A stretch of 64,000 nt of DNA, from assembly GCF_002796605.1 (NCBI RefSeq), contig NZ_CP024923.1, positions 2,397,001 to 2,461,000 on the forward strand, given 5' to 3'. The position numbers and the translations under genes were made by a program. This stretch comes from Sphingomonas psychrotolerans (GTDB lineage: Bacteria; Pseudomonadota; Alphaproteobacteria; Sphingomonadales; Sphingomonadaceae). Shown one piece after another: positions 39,136 through 50,083 of the stretch; the stretch's first letter is position 1; each line of letters opens with the position of its first letter. The notes under the pieces are model-generated. The model was not told the DNA's origin. It did no database searches and saw only the letters and a list, made by a program, of their open reading frames with translations.

Positions 39136-39172
39136 CCGCCAACCACAAAGACACCCGCGCAGGAGTTCTTCC

Positions 39173-40345
<1,173 letters not shown>

Positions 40346-40596
40346 TCGTTCGGCGGCGCGGCGACGAAATCGCTGCGCCGCATCTCTATGCGACTTACCG
40401 TCATATGACACTTAGTCACTAATGTTACAAAATTACCGAACTTCGCAACGCAGCGCAACAAAACGCAAATCGCTGTAGCATATCTGCAACAGGCTGCCGG
40501 TAATTAATCCGCAGTTCACAAACGGCCTTGCGCCACGACACCCGCACGGGAAGTCATGGTTCCAATCGGGCATTCTCGCCCGCAGGGGCCTTAAAC
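40346..40596. promoter_or_regulatory. 251-bp non-coding region before the TonB-dependent receptor
   Basis: It is AT-richer than its surroundings. It holds TGAC-ACTTA-GTCA (near 40406) and a cluster of GCAAC-like direct repeats (GCAACGCAGCGCAACAAAACGCAA around 40446-40470, and CTGCAACAGGCTGC further on). These could be regulator sites for the receptor; no protein family can be assigned. No coding frame or RNA gene is recognised. Confidence 0.4.
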
Positions 40597-43500
40597 ATGA
40601 AAACCAGCCGACTTCTCGGTGCTACCGCTCTGGCGAGTGCCGCGTTCCTGTTTCCTCTCGTTGCGCAGGCGCAATCCAGCGAGCCCGTCGAGGCCGCGCA
40701 GAGCGACACGACCGAGGCGACCCAGGACGATGCCACGATCGTCGTGACGGGATCGCGCATCCGCCGCCCGAACGACGATTCGCCCGTGCCGGTGACCACC
40801 GTCACTGCTGCGGAAATCTTCCAGACCGGCCGTGTCTCGGTCGGCGACGTCCTCAACGACCTGCCGCAGCTGCGCTCGTCGATGGGTTCGCAGAACTCGA
40901 CCTCGGGTCTCGGTACGCGCGGCGTCAACTTCCTCGATCTGCGTGGCCTCGGCCGCGCGCGCACGCTGGCGCTGATCAATGGCCGTCGCCAGACCTCGGC
41001 CGACATCATCAACAACGGCAATGCGATCGACATCAACACGCTGCCGACCGACCTGATCGACCGCGTTGACATCGTGACCGGCGGTAATTCGTCGATCTAC
41101 GGTTCGGACGCGATCGCGGGCGTGGTGAACTTCATTCTGAAGGACAGCTACGACGGCGTGCAGATGCGCGCCCAAGCCGGCATCAGCACCTATGGCGACG
41201 CCGGCAACCAATATGTCTCGATCGTCGCGGGCAAGAACTTCGCCGAGGGCCGCGGCAACATCGCGTTCAACGCCGAATTCGCGCACCAGAACGACTATTA
41301 TGCGTCGGGCCGCCCGAACCTGCGCCAGAACAACGGCTTCGTCATCGTCGACACCGATACCGGCGCGTCGTTCGACAACGTTCCGGACCGCTTCTACTTT
41401 AACGACATCCGCAGCGCGACGATCGGCCTCGGTGGGCAGCTCGGCTTCCGTTATGCGAACACTGCGGGCGCGCCCTGCGGCAATGACGCGGTCGGCTCGT
41501 CCTTCACCTGCGGCTTCCTGTTCCAGCCGGACGGCAGCCTGGTTGCGCAGCAGGGCCTTCGCGTCGGACTCGGTCCGAACGGCAACTATATCGGCGGCAA
41601 CGGTACCAGCAGCCGCGAAGGCAAGCTGATGGCCCTTTCGCCGGATCTGAAGCGCTACGTCTTCAACGCTCTCGGCCATTTCGAAGTCTCGCCGGCCTTC
41701 GTGCCGTTCTTCGAAGCCAAATATGTCCGCACCGAAGCCTTCGGCACGCAGAGCGGCCCGTTCTTCTCGCAGGGTCAGACCCTGGGTGACGGCATCTCCA
41801 TCGCCGGCTTCAACGACCGCTCCTACGCCTCGGGCACCGGCGGCGCAGCGGGTGGCGTGGTCAACCGCGAAGGCATCCGCGTCGACAACCCGTTTCTGTC
41901 GGCTGCGGCCCGCAACACGATCCAGGCACAGCTGACCGCGGCGGTCAACTCGGGCGTCAATCCGAACACCGGCACGCTGTACATTCCGGCCCGGACCGCG
42001 ACGCAGACCGACGCGCAGTACGCCGCGGTCGTGGCGGCGGGTACCGCCAACCGGGCAACTACGCTCGCGCAGATCGCTGCCGGCACCTACCGCTTCTCGC
42101 TGCGTCGCAACTGGGTCGATCTCGGCACCCGCGACGAAGAGATGAAGCGTGAGCTGTACCGTGCCGTCGTCGGCGTGAAGGGCGATCTCGGTTCCGACTG
42201 GAACTATGAAGTCTCGGCCAATTACAGCGAGCACAAAGAGTCGAGCGTCATCACCGGCAACGTCAACACCCAGCGTTATTTGCTGGCGCTGGACACGACG
42301 ACCAACGCCGCCGGCCAGATCGTCTGCCGCTCGCAGGTCGACGGTCGCTATGCGGGTGACGACGTCGCCGGCAATGCCGCGCAGCTTGCCGCCGACGTCG
42401 CGGCCTGCGTTCCGCTCAATCCGTTCGGTGAGGGCTCGGTCAGCCAGGCCGCGCTCAACTACCTCGTCACCCCGACCACGGCAGTCGGCAAGTCCAGCCA
42501 GTTCGTCGCCAGCGGCTTCGTGTCGGGCAACCTCCCGATCAACCTTCCGGGCGGCGCCATCGGCGTTTCGATCGGTGCGGAATATCGCAAGGAGACGCTC
42601 TCCTACGATCTCGACGATCTGACCCAGGCCGGTTACGCCTTCTACAACGCGATCCCCAGCTTCACCGCGCCGTCGTTCGAAGTGAAGGAAGTGTTCGGCG
42701 AAATCTCGCTGCCGCTGATCAAGGACGTTCCGCTCATGCAGGAGCTGACGGTCACCGGTTCGGGCCGCATCGCCGACTACAAGGGCGGCACCGGCACGGT
42801 CTACGCGTTCAGCGGCGGCGCCACGTGGCGTCCCGTCCGCGACCTGATGTTCCGCGGGTCGTACTCGAAGTCGGTGCGCGCGCCGTATCTCGGCGATCTC
42901 TACTCGGTTCCGGGGCAGAACTTCACCCCCGCTCCGGCCGATCCCTGCTCGGCACGCAACATCAACACCGGTTCGTCAACCCGCGAAGCAAATTGTAACG
43001 CAGCGGGCCGTCCGGCTGGGTACGACTTTGTCTACACGGCATCGCTGGAGATCCTCAGCGGCGGCAACCCCAACCTGAAGGCTGAGACTTCGAAGTCGAT
43101 GACCATCGGGGGCGTGTTCCAGCCGAGCTTCGTGCCCGGCCTCGCAATCTCGGTCGACTATTACGACATCACCGTGGACGACGTGATCACGTCGCCGGCG
43201 GTCCAGTCTGCCCTGAACGCCTGCTACGACGCACCTGATCTCAACAACCAGTTCTGCGCACTGTTCGAGCGTGCGGGTGCCGGCGGCGGCCCGCGCGGCG
43301 AGCAGCCGTTCCGCATTCTGGAAGGTTCGTATCAGGACTCGCCGCAGAACTACGCGCAGTTCAAGGCGCGCGGCATCGATACGCAGATCGGCTACAACCG
43401 TGACTTCGGTTGGGGCAAGCTGAGCATGAAGGGCGTCTGGACCCACGTTATCCAGCGCGACAACTTCACCGATCCGGCACGTCCGACCTTCAAGAACGTC

Positions 43501-43872
43501 CTCGTCGGCGAGCTTGGCGATCCGGAAGATAACTTCAACATCAGCACCGATCTGAAGCTCGGGCCGCTCACGCTCGGCCACAGCTTCCGCTACCTCGGCC
43601 GGCAGTATATCAACACCTGGGAAGACTATAACGCCGTCAACGGCGGCCCGCCCCAGAACCCCGATTATGCCGAGATCGCGCAGCTCCCGTCGGTGACCTA
43701 TCACGACATCCGCTTCGATCTGGAAGTGAACGACCAGTTCAACTTCTACGGCGGCGCGGCCAATGTCGGCGACACCAAGCCGCCGTACGGCTTCACCGGC
43801 ATCGGCGCTGGTTCGGGCATCTACGACAACCGTGGCCGCTTCTTCTACGCGGGCGTCACCGCGAAGTTCTGA
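40597..43872 (+). CDS. TonB-dependent outer-membrane receptor
   Basis: This 1091-residue receptor has a signal peptide (1-25, cut after VAQA) and a TonB-box-like ATIVVTGSRI. The plug domain (50-190) reads SPVPVTTVTAAEIFQTGRVSVGDVLNDLPQLRSSMGSQ, NGRRQT and RVDIVTGGNSSIYGSDAIAGVVNFIL. The barrel ends in an aromatic-terminated strand FFYAGVTAKF. It takes up a siderophore, vitamin or, commonly in sphingomonads, an oligosaccharide or peptide; the substrate is undetermined. No N-terminal signalling extension is seen. Lower C3 bias (many GAC/AAC, fewer rare codons) fits high expression. A strong terminator follows. Confidence 0.94.
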   Translation: MKTSRLLGATALASAAFLFPLVAQAQSSEPVEAAQSDTTEATQDDATIVVTGSRIRRPNDDSPVPVTTVTAAEIFQTGRVSVGDVLNDLPQLRSSMGSQNSTSGLGTRGVNFLDLRGLGRARTLALINGRRQTSADIINNGNAIDINTLPTDLIDRVDIVTGGNSSIYGSDAIAGVVNFILKDSYDGVQMRAQAGISTYGDAGNQYVSIVAGKNFAEGRGNIAFNAEFAHQNDYYASGRPNLRQNNGFVIVDTDTGASFDNVPDRFYFNDIRSATIGLGGQLGFRYANTAGAPCGNDAVGSSFTCGFLFQPDGSLVAQQGLRVGLGPNGNYIGGNGTSSREGKLMALSPDLKRYVFNALGHFEVSPAFVPFFEAKYVRTEAFGTQSGPFFSQGQTLGDGISIAGFNDRSYASGTGGAAGGVVNREGIRVDNPFLSAAARNTIQAQLTAAVNSGVNPNTGTLYIPARTATQTDAQYAAVVAAGTANRATTLAQIAAGTYRFSLRRNWVDLGTRDEEMKRELYRAVVGVKGDLGSDWNYEVSANYSEHKESSVITGNVNTQRYLLALDTTTNAAGQIVCRSQVDGRYAGDDVAGNAAQLAADVAACVPLNPFGEGSVSQAALNYLVTPTTAVGKSSQFVASGFVSGNLPINLPGGAIGVSIGAEYRKETLSYDLDDLTQAGYAFYNAIPSFTAPSFEVKEVFGEISLPLIKDVPLMQELTVTGSGRIADYKGGTGTVYAFSGGATWRPVRDLMFRGSYSKSVRAPYLGDLYSVPGQNFTPAPADPCSARNINTGSSTREANCNAAGRPAGYDFVYTASLEILSGGNPNLKAETSKSMTIGGVFQPSFVPGLAISVDYYDITVDDVITSPAVQSALNACYDAPDLNNQFCALFERAGAGGGPRGEQPFRILEGSYQDSPQNYAQFKARGIDTQIGYNRDFGWGKLSMKGVWTHVIQRDNFTDPARPTFKNVLVGELGDPEDNFNISTDLKLGPLTLGHSFRYLGRQYINTWEDYNAVNGGPPQNPDYAEIAQLPSVTYHDIRFDLEVNDQFNFYGGAANVGDTKPPYGFTGIGAGSGIYDNRGRFFYAGVTAKF

Positions 43873-43891
43873 TAGCGACACGACCAGACTG

Positions 43892-43926
43892 AAAGGGCCG
43901 GGGTTCGTTCCCCGGCCCTTTTTCTT
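43892..43926 (+). terminator. Intrinsic terminator after the TonB-dependent receptor
   Basis: AAAGGGCCGGGG pairs with CCCCGGCCCTTT over TTCGTT and continues into TTCTTT. The 12-bp perfect stem starts 20 bp after the receptor stop. Confidence 0.96.
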
Positions 43927-43954
43927 TGTGCCCGATCCGCGCTAGACGAGGGCC

Positions 43955-44938
43955 ATGGCGAGCAATCCGATCGAGCAGGCGCATCTGTTGGCATCGCGCG
44001 GCCAGACCAGGCCGGCAGTCGTGCTGCTCGAGGCGGCCGGCGCGGCGGGCGATGCACAGGCACTGATGCAGCTCGCCGTCTGGCAGCTCGCAGGCACCCA
44101 TGTAGCGCGCGATCTCGACGCCGCCCGCGTCACGTTGCGTCGCGCAGTCGCAATCGGCCATGTCGACGGCGCGCTGATGGAAGTCGCGCTCACCGCCAGC
44201 GGCAATGGCAATGCACGCGCACCGGACTGGCAAGGCGCAATCGCACTGCTCGACAAGGCTGCGGCCGGCGATCCCGTCGCTACAGCGCAGCGCGCGCTCA
44301 TCGGTGCGATGGCGCTCACTAGCGACGGTGCACCGCTGCGCGTTCCGCAAGGTCAGGTGATCAGCGCATCGCCGCGGGTGGTCCATTATCCCGCATTGCT
44401 GAGCGAGCGCGAGTGCGCGCATGTGGCGTCGGTCGGTGCCGGATTGCTCGAACCCGCGCAGGTGATCGATCCGCAGACCGGCCGCCTCGTCCCGCATCCG
44501 ATCCGCACCTCGGACGGCGGCGCGATCGGCCCGACGCGCGAGGACCTGGTGATCCGCGCGCTCAACCTGCGGATCGCCGCGATCAGCGGCACGCGAGTCG
44601 AACAGGGCGAGCCGCTAACGGTGCTACGCTACAGTCCGGGACAGGAATATCGCCGCCATCTCGACACCATTGCAGGCGCGCGCAACCAGCGCATCCGGAC
44701 CGTATTGGTCTATCTCAACCAGGGTTTTGGCGGCGGCGAGACGCAATTCCCGATGCTCGGCCTCGATGTCCGTCCCCGCGGCGGCGATGCGATCGTGTTC
44801 GACACGATTTTGCCCGACGGCTCACCCGACACTCGCACCCTCCACGCCGGCGCCCCGGTGACTGCCGGCGCCAAATGGCTCGCCACGCGCTGGATCCGCG
44901 CCGAGGCGATCGACCCCTGGACGATTCACGCCGGCTAG
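43955..44938 (+). CDS. 2OG-Fe(II) oxygenase (prolyl 4-hydroxylase-like) with N-terminal Sel1/TPR-like repeats
   Basis: In this 327-residue protein, residues 5-120 are helical repeats (DAQALMQLAVWQLAGTHVARDLDAARVTLRRAVAIGHVDGALMEVAL). The C-terminal double-stranded beta-helix carries the iron facial triad His235-x-Asp237 (YRRHLDT) and His297 (TLHAG), with Lys307 for 2-oxoglutarate. The layout matches bacterial P4H-like proteins that hydroxylate proline in protein or peptide targets. Repeats may dock the substrate. Its stop overlaps the convergent alr stop by 4 bp. Confidence 0.9.
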   Translation: MASNPIEQAHLLASRGQTRPAVVLLEAAGAAGDAQALMQLAVWQLAGTHVARDLDAARVTLRRAVAIGHVDGALMEVALTASGNGNARAPDWQGAIALLDKAAAGDPVATAQRALIGAMALTSDGAPLRVPQGQVISASPRVVHYPALLSERECAHVASVGAGLLEPAQVIDPQTGRLVPHPIRTSDGGAIGPTREDLVIRALNLRIAAISGTRVEQGEPLTVLRYSPGQEYRRHLDTIAGARNQRIRTVLVYLNQGFGGGETQFPMLGLDVRPRGGDAIVFDTILPDGSPDTRTLHAGAPVTAGAKWLATRWIRAEAIDPWTIHAG

Positions 44939-45960
44939 CCCCACATCCGATCGAACCGGTCGCCCAGCCCGGTGAGCAGTTCATATTGCGACAGACCGCT
45001 GAGCGCCGCGGTCTCCGGCAGCGCATAATCGAGCGTCAGCCAATCGCCCTCCGCCAGTGCGGGTGCCGCATCGACCGCGACCGCCGTCAGATCCATCGAA
45101 ATGCGCCCGATCACCGGCAGCATCGTGTCGCCGGCACGCGCCCGCCCCTTGCCCGAGAAGCAGCGCAGATAGCCGTCGGCATAACCGAGGTTGAGCACTG
45201 CGATTTCAGTATCCCTCGAAGCGACGAAGGTCGCATTATACCCGACGATCTCGCCCGCGCGCACGCGCCGCCGCTGGAGTATCTGCGCCTCCGGCGACGC
45301 GACCTGCCGGATGCCGGTATGTCCGGCGCGCTGGCGTCCGCCATAGAGCGCGATCCCCGGCCGCGTCAGATCGAAGGCGTAGTCCGCACCGAGCGCGATG
45401 CCTGCCGAATTGGCCAGGCTCATTCGTCGCGCCGCAGTCCGCCCGCGCAGCACAGCGAACGCCGTCCGCTGCTGCTCGTTCAGCGGCACGTCCTCGTCGG
45501 CGCATGCCAGGTGGCTCATCAAGGTTTCGATCTCGAGCCCGTCGAGCAGCCCCGCCGCGATATCCTCGGGCGCGATGCCGAGCCGGTTCATGCCGGTATC
45601 GACCATCACGTCGCATAGCCCGCCGCCCGCCGCGCGCCAGCGACGCACCTGCTCGATCGTGTTCAGCACCGGCCGGGCGTCGGGTGGGCGATCGGCCAGG
45701 TCGGCATCGCGCACTCCGTGGAGCACCGAAATCGAGACACCGAGATCCGCCAGCGCGCGCGCCTCGCTCCACACCGCGACGAAGAAGTCGCGACAGCCGG
45801 CAGCCGCTAGTCGCCGCACGACCTCGCGCGCGCCCAGGCCATAGCCGTCGGCCTTGACCGCCGCGCCGCACGCCGCGCCATTGCTCAGGTCGCGCAGCAA
45901 CTGCCAATTGGCGACCAGCGCGTCGCCGTCCAGCCTCAGCCTCAGGGGGGAATGCGTCAT
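44935..45960 (-). CDS. alr: Alanine racemase
   Basis: This 341-residue PLP enzyme makes D-alanine for peptidoglycan. The PLP lysine is in AAVKADGYGLGAREVVRRL (Lys near residue 37). The catalytic Tyr lies in the C-terminal domain stretch VGYNATFVASRDTEIAVLNLGYADGYLRCF, and MSLANSAGIALG near 180 is conserved. It is slightly shorter than E. coli Alr (359). An 11-bp gap separates it from the MFS transporter, so the pair is probably one transcript. Confidence 0.95.
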   Translation of the reverse strand: MTHSPLRLRLDGDALVANWQLLRDLSNGAACGAAVKADGYGLGAREVVRRLAAAGCRDFFVAVWSEARALADLGVSISVLHGVRDADLADRPPDARPVLNTIEQVRRWRAAGGGLCDVMVDTGMNRLGIAPEDIAAGLLDGLEIETLMSHLACADEDVPLNEQQRTAFAVLRGRTAARRMSLANSAGIALGADYAFDLTRPGIALYGGRQRAGHTGIRQVASPEAQILQRRRVRAGEIVGYNATFVASRDTEIAVLNLGYADGYLRCFSGKGRARAGDTMLPVIGRISMDLTAVAVDAAPALAEGDWLTLDYALPETAALSGLSQYELLTGLGDRFDRMWG

Positions 45961-45970
45961 GCCAGCGCGG

Positions 45971-47557
45971 TTAGCGTCTGGCGGGCGCGCGCGCCACCGT
46001 CTCCTTCAGGCCCCAGGCGGTCACCGCCAGCGCCATCGCCACCACCGCGAAGGTGTACCACAGCCCCGCATAGGGATTGCCGGTCCGCGCGACGATATAT
46101 TGGCTGATCAGCGGCAGGAACCCGCCGAAATAGCCAGTGCCGATATGATAAGGGATCGACATCGAGCTGTAGCGGATCTTCGACGGGAACATCTCCGATA
46201 GCAAAGCCGCCACCGGCCCATAGGTGGCCCCGGAGAGCGCCATCAACGCAAGGATCGCCAGCGCGATGATCGCGATGTTGCCCACTGGCGGCACCATCGG
46301 CTTGAGATCGTATCCGGCCGCCGCCAGCGCGGCGTCGAGACCCGCCGGGTCGGTATCGGCGACGGGAACGCCGCCGACGGACACCGTCACCGCGGGCGCG
46401 CGGGTGGTAGTGTAGGCGACGCCCTTTTTAGAGAAATGATCGAGCAATTTGCCGCATTCGTCGGCTTGCTTCGCCGCGAACGGATCATAGCCACATTGTG
46501 GGCCGGAGACGACCACGGGCGCCCGACGCGCCGCTTTCGCCAGCTCGGGGTTGGCCGCACTGCCGATCACCCAGAACAGCGGGAACAGCAGCACCAGGGT
46601 CAGCGCATAGCCCGCGACGATCGGGATCTTGCGCCCGATCCGGTCGGAGAGGTGTCCAAAGAACAGGAAGAACCCCATACCGAGGATCGCCGACCCGCCG
46701 GTGATCAGCTGCGCCGCGGTCGGATCGAGCCGCATCGGCCCGGAAAGGAACGACAGCACCGAGAACATCGACGTGTACCAGATCACCGTCAGTCCCGCCG
46801 CGATCCCGAACAACGCGACGAACAGCCTTTTGCCGTTGCCCGGATAGGTGAAGCTCTCGATGAATGGATTGGCCGCGGTCTCGCCGGCTTCCTTCATCGC
46901 CTTGAACACCGGGCTCTCGGAAAGCTTGAGCCGCATCCACAGCGAGATGGCGAGCAGCAGGATCGAGAACAGGAACGGCACACGCCAGCCCCAGCTGTCC
47001 CACACGCCGGCGAGCGCGAACTTCGAGAGCAAAACCACCGCGAGGCTGAGGATGAACCCGCCGACCACGCTCGCCTGGATGAAGCTGGTGTGAAAGCCCG
47101 CGCGGCCTGGCGGCGAATGCTCGGCGACATAGATTGCCGCGCCGCCATATTCGCCGCCCAGCGCCAGCCCCTGGCAGATGCGCAGCAGGATGATCAGCAC
47201 CGGCGCCGCCATGCCGATCGCGGCATAGCTCGGCACCAGGCCGACGCCGGCGGTCGCCACCCCCATCAGCGTGATCGTGACGAGGAAGGTGTATTTGCGC
47301 CCCAGCTTGTCGCCGAGATAGCCGAACAGCACCGCGCCGAGCGGGCGGAAGCCGAATCCCACGGCGAAACCGGCCCAGGCGAGCAAGGTCTGGAGCACTT
47401 CGTTACCCGCGGGGAAAAAGGTCCGCCCGATGATCCCCGACGCGGCCAGCGTGCCGTAGATGAAGAAGTCGTACCATTCGAACACGGTGCCCAGCGACGA
47501 TGCACCGATCACCAGCCGCATGTCTTTCGCACTCGGTTCGGCCGCCGCACTGGCCAT
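45971..47557 (-). CDS. MHS-family MFS transporter (metabolite:H+ symporter) with large periplasmic loop
   Basis: This 528-residue protein has the MHS signature VFEWYDFFIYGTLAASGIIGRTFFP, GAVLFGYLGDKLGRKYTFLVTI and RICQGLALGGEYGGAAIYVAEHSPPGRAGFHTSFIQ. ATG 47557 lies behind an excellent AGGAGG site. Residues about 334-424 are a roughly 90-residue hydrophilic insertion with two Cys (355, 368) between transmembrane segments, predicted to be periplasmic. Typical MHS members (ProP, KgtP, about 430-500 aa) lack it. Substrates range from proline/betaine to dicarboxylates; not assigned. Confidence 0.88.
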   Translation of the reverse strand: MASAAAEPSAKDMRLVIGASSLGTVFEWYDFFIYGTLAASGIIGRTFFPAGNEVLQTLLAWAGFAVGFGFRPLGAVLFGYLGDKLGRKYTFLVTITLMGVATAGVGLVPSYAAIGMAAPVLIILLRICQGLALGGEYGGAAIYVAEHSPPGRAGFHTSFIQASVVGGFILSLAVVLLSKFALAGVWDSWGWRVPFLFSILLLAISLWMRLKLSESPVFKAMKEAGETAANPFIESFTYPGNGKRLFVALFGIAAGLTVIWYTSMFSVLSFLSGPMRLDPTAAQLITGGSAILGMGFFLFFGHLSDRIGRKIPIVAGYALTLVLLFPLFWVIGSAANPELAKAARRAPVVVSGPQCGYDPFAAKQADECGKLLDHFSKKGVAYTTTRAPAVTVSVGGVPVADTDPAGLDAALAAAGYDLKPMVPPVGNIAIIALAILALMALSGATYGPVAALLSEMFPSKIRYSSMSIPYHIGTGYFGGFLPLISQYIVARTGNPYAGLWYTFAVVAMALAVTAWGLKETVARAPARR

Positions 47558-47671
47558 CTTGCCCCTCCTGTTTGGCAGATGGTGTAGCGCGGCTGCGCGC
47601 GGCGGCAAGGGCAGCCTTGGAACCTGCGGCGAGGATATCTATTTCAGTGCGAAGTGAACGGGATAGCCTGA

Positions 47672-47935
47672 ATGGCGAACGGGTGGGCGCAGGATGGCGC
47701 CGTGCAGGATCAGATCGACGATACCGTGGCGGACGCAGTGACCGCCGCGCGGGCGCGCATGCCCTCGGGCGAGAGCGCGATATGGTGCGCGGTCTGCGGC
47801 GACGACATTCCGGAAGCGCGCCGCCGCGCACTGCCCGGGGTGCGCACCTGCGTGCCGTGCCAATCTGGCCGCGACGCGAACCTGCGCAGCGCCGGAATCA
47901 ATCGCCGCGGCAGCAAGGACAGCCAACTCCGGTAG
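47672..47935 (+). CDS. DksA/TraR-type C4 zinc-finger protein (87 aa)
   Basis: The C-terminal zinc finger IWCAVCGDDIPEARRRALPGVRTCVPCQ has the CxxC-x17-CxxC spacing of the DksA/TraR family. The preceding part is too short for the full DksA coiled coil, and the DxxDxA tip is partly visible as DDTVADAV. Small members of this type bind the RNA polymerase secondary channel or are phage/plasmid relics. It starts at ATG 47672 with a poor ribosome site. It stands alone between a divergent transporter and the convergent ABC-F gene. Confidence 0.82.
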   Translation: MANGWAQDGAVQDQIDDTVADAVTAARARMPSGESAIWCAVCGDDIPEARRRALPGVRTCVPCQSGRDANLRSAGINRRGSKDSQLR

Positions 47936-48001
47936 CAGCGGCGGCTTTGCTCGATAGTGCTGTCGTAACCAGAGTGCAGGCAGCAGCGCGTCGCCGCGAC
48001 C

Positions 48002-49867
48002 TCAGGCGTCGATCGCCTCCAGCGCCTCGCTCGCCGCCATCCACGCCGCCTCGGCCGCGTCGATCTTGCCACTGAGTTCGGCGCGGCGCTTCATCAGCTC
48101 GGTCATGGTGAGGCTGGTCAGCGCGGCATCGGCGGTAGAGGGATCGAACATCGCCCGCTCGACCGCGCTGCGCTGCTCGGTGAGCCTCGCCAGCTCCGCC
48201 TCGGCGGCCTTCGCGGCCTTGCGCAGCTCGGTACCCTTCTCGCGCGCCTCGGCCGCGGCGCGGCGCGCTTCCTTCTTGTCGGCCTTGGAAAGCTTGGGGC
48301 CCTGCCCCTCCTTGCTGAGCACGAACGCGATGTAATCGTCGAGCGACCCGTCGAATTCCTTCGCAGTGCCCTGGTCGACCAGCACCAGCCGGTCGGCGGT
48401 CATCTCGAGCATGTGGCGATCGTGGCTGACCAGCACAACGGTGCCGGTATATTCGTTGAGCGCCTGGATCAGCGCCTCGCGCGCGTCGACGTCGAGATGG
48501 TTGGTCGGCTCGTCGAGGATCAGCATGTGCGGCGCATCGCGCGTGATCAGCGCCAGCGCCAGCCGCGCGCGCTCGCCGCCCGAGAGCTTGCCGACCTCGG
48601 TGGTCGCCTTTTGCCCCGAAAAGCCGAACCGCCCAAGCTGGCCGCGCACCGCGCTCTGGCTCGCCCCCTTCATCAGCACGGTCATGTGCTGGAGCGGCGT
48701 CTCGCTGCGTTCGAGTTCCTCGACCTGATACTGCGTGAAATAGCCCACCCGCATCTTGCCGCTGGCGTTCATCGCGCCTTCCATCGGCGTCAGTTGCGCC
48801 GCGAGCAGCCGCGCCAGCGTGGTCTTGCCGTTGCCGTTGCGCCCGAGCAGCGCAATCCGGTCATCGGGATCGATCCGCAGATTGAGCCGCTTGAGGATCG
48901 GCGTCTCGCCATAGCCCACCGTCGCGAGATCAAGCGTGATCAGCGGCGGCCGCAATTCGTCGGGGTTGGGGAAATCGAAATGCAGCGTCGGATCGTCGAG
49001 CAATTCGGCGATCGGCTGCATCTTGGCCAATGCCTTTTGCCGGCTCTGCGCCTGTTTGGCGGTGGAGGCGCGGGCGGAGTTCTTCGCGATATATTCCTGC
49101 AGATGCTCGCGCTGCGCCTGCTGCTTGGCGCGCGCCGAGGCGATCTGTGCCTGCCGCTCGGCCCGCTGCCGCTCGAACGCGTCATAGCCGCCGGGATACA
49201 GCGTCAGCTTGCCGCGATCGAGATGGAGGATGTGGTCGACGACATTGTTGAGGAAGTCGCGCTCGTGGCTGACCAGCAGGATCGTCGCCTGATAGCTTTT
49301 CAGGAAATCTTCGAGCCACAGCACCGCCTCGAGATCGAGATGGTTTGAAGGCTCGTCGAGCAGCAGCACGTCGGGCTGCGAGAACAACAGGCTGGCCAGC
49401 GCCACGCGCATCTTCCACCCGCCCGAGAAGCTGTCGAGCGACGCGTGCTGCATCTCCTCGTCGAAGCCGAGCCCGACCAGGATCTGCGCCGCGCGGCTCG
49501 GCGCGGTATACGCGTCGATCGCCATCAGCCGTTCGTGGACTTCGCCCAGCCGGTCGGGATCGTGGCTCGTCTCGCTCTCGTGGAGCAAGGCCGCGCGTTC
49601 GAGGTCGGCCGCCAGCACCGTCTCGAACGGCGTGGCATCGCCATGCGGGGCTTCCTGCGCGATATAGCCGAGTCGCGCGCCGCGCGGCATGTCGACGCTG
49701 CCGGTATCGGGTTCGAGCTGCGACGCGATCACCTTGACCAGAGTCGTCTTGCCGGCGCCGTTGCGCCCGATCAATCCGATGCGGCCGCGCGGGGGCAGCT
49801 TGGCGGTGGCGTTGTCGAGGATCGTGCGCCCGCCGAGGCGCACCGTGATGTCGGTCAGGTTGAGCAT
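48002..49867 (-). CDS. ABC-F family ATPase (translation factor, YheS/Uup-like)
   Basis: This 621-residue soluble protein has two ABC domains: Walker A GRNGAGKTTLVKVI near residue 35 and GRNGNGKTTLARLL near 345; signatures FSGGWKMRVALASLL and LSGGERARLALAL; Walker B LLLDEPSNHLDLEAVLWLEDFL and LILDEPTNHLDVDAREAL. The linker between domains is charged and helical (QIASARAKQQAQREHLQEYI), and the C-terminus is a coiled coil. ABC-F proteins act on the ribosome E site. The start is at 49867; the upstream frame extension to 50092 is not family-like. Confidence 0.94.
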   Translation of the reverse strand: MLNLTDITVRLGGRTILDNATAKLPPRGRIGLIGRNGAGKTTLVKVIASQLEPDTGSVDMPRGARLGYIAQEAPHGDATPFETVLAADLERAALLHESETSHDPDRLGEVHERLMAIDAYTAPSRAAQILVGLGFDEEMQHASLDSFSGGWKMRVALASLLFSQPDVLLLDEPSNHLDLEAVLWLEDFLKSYQATILLVSHERDFLNNVVDHILHLDRGKLTLYPGGYDAFERQRAERQAQIASARAKQQAQREHLQEYIAKNSARASTAKQAQSRQKALAKMQPIAELLDDPTLHFDFPNPDELRPPLITLDLATVGYGETPILKRLNLRIDPDDRIALLGRNGNGKTTLARLLAAQLTPMEGAMNASGKMRVGYFTQYQVEELERSETPLQHMTVLMKGASQSAVRGQLGRFGFSGQKATTEVGKLSGGERARLALALITRDAPHMLILDEPTNHLDVDAREALIQALNEYTGTVVLVSHDRHMLEMTADRLVLVDQGTAKEFDGSLDDYIAFVLSKEGQGPKLSKADKKEARRAAAEAREKGTELRKAAKAAEAELARLTEQRSAVERAMFDPSTADAALTSLTMTELMKRRAELSGKIDAAEAAWMAASEALEAIDA

Positions 49868-50083
49868 GATGCGCGCGCCCCTAGCACTCCCGGCGCCTGG
49901 ACCCAAGCTTTTCGCACCTGCAGCATGACATCCATCGATATTTGCACAGATCCGACATTGTGCGTGCGCGGCCGTGCGGTCGCCCGACGGAGGTCTCGCC
50001 CGCGCTTCCTCATCGCCTTGTCGGGCCTCAGCTTGGCGCCGGCAAATCGGATCGTTATTCGCACCCCTGCGAGGGAGGGCGAG

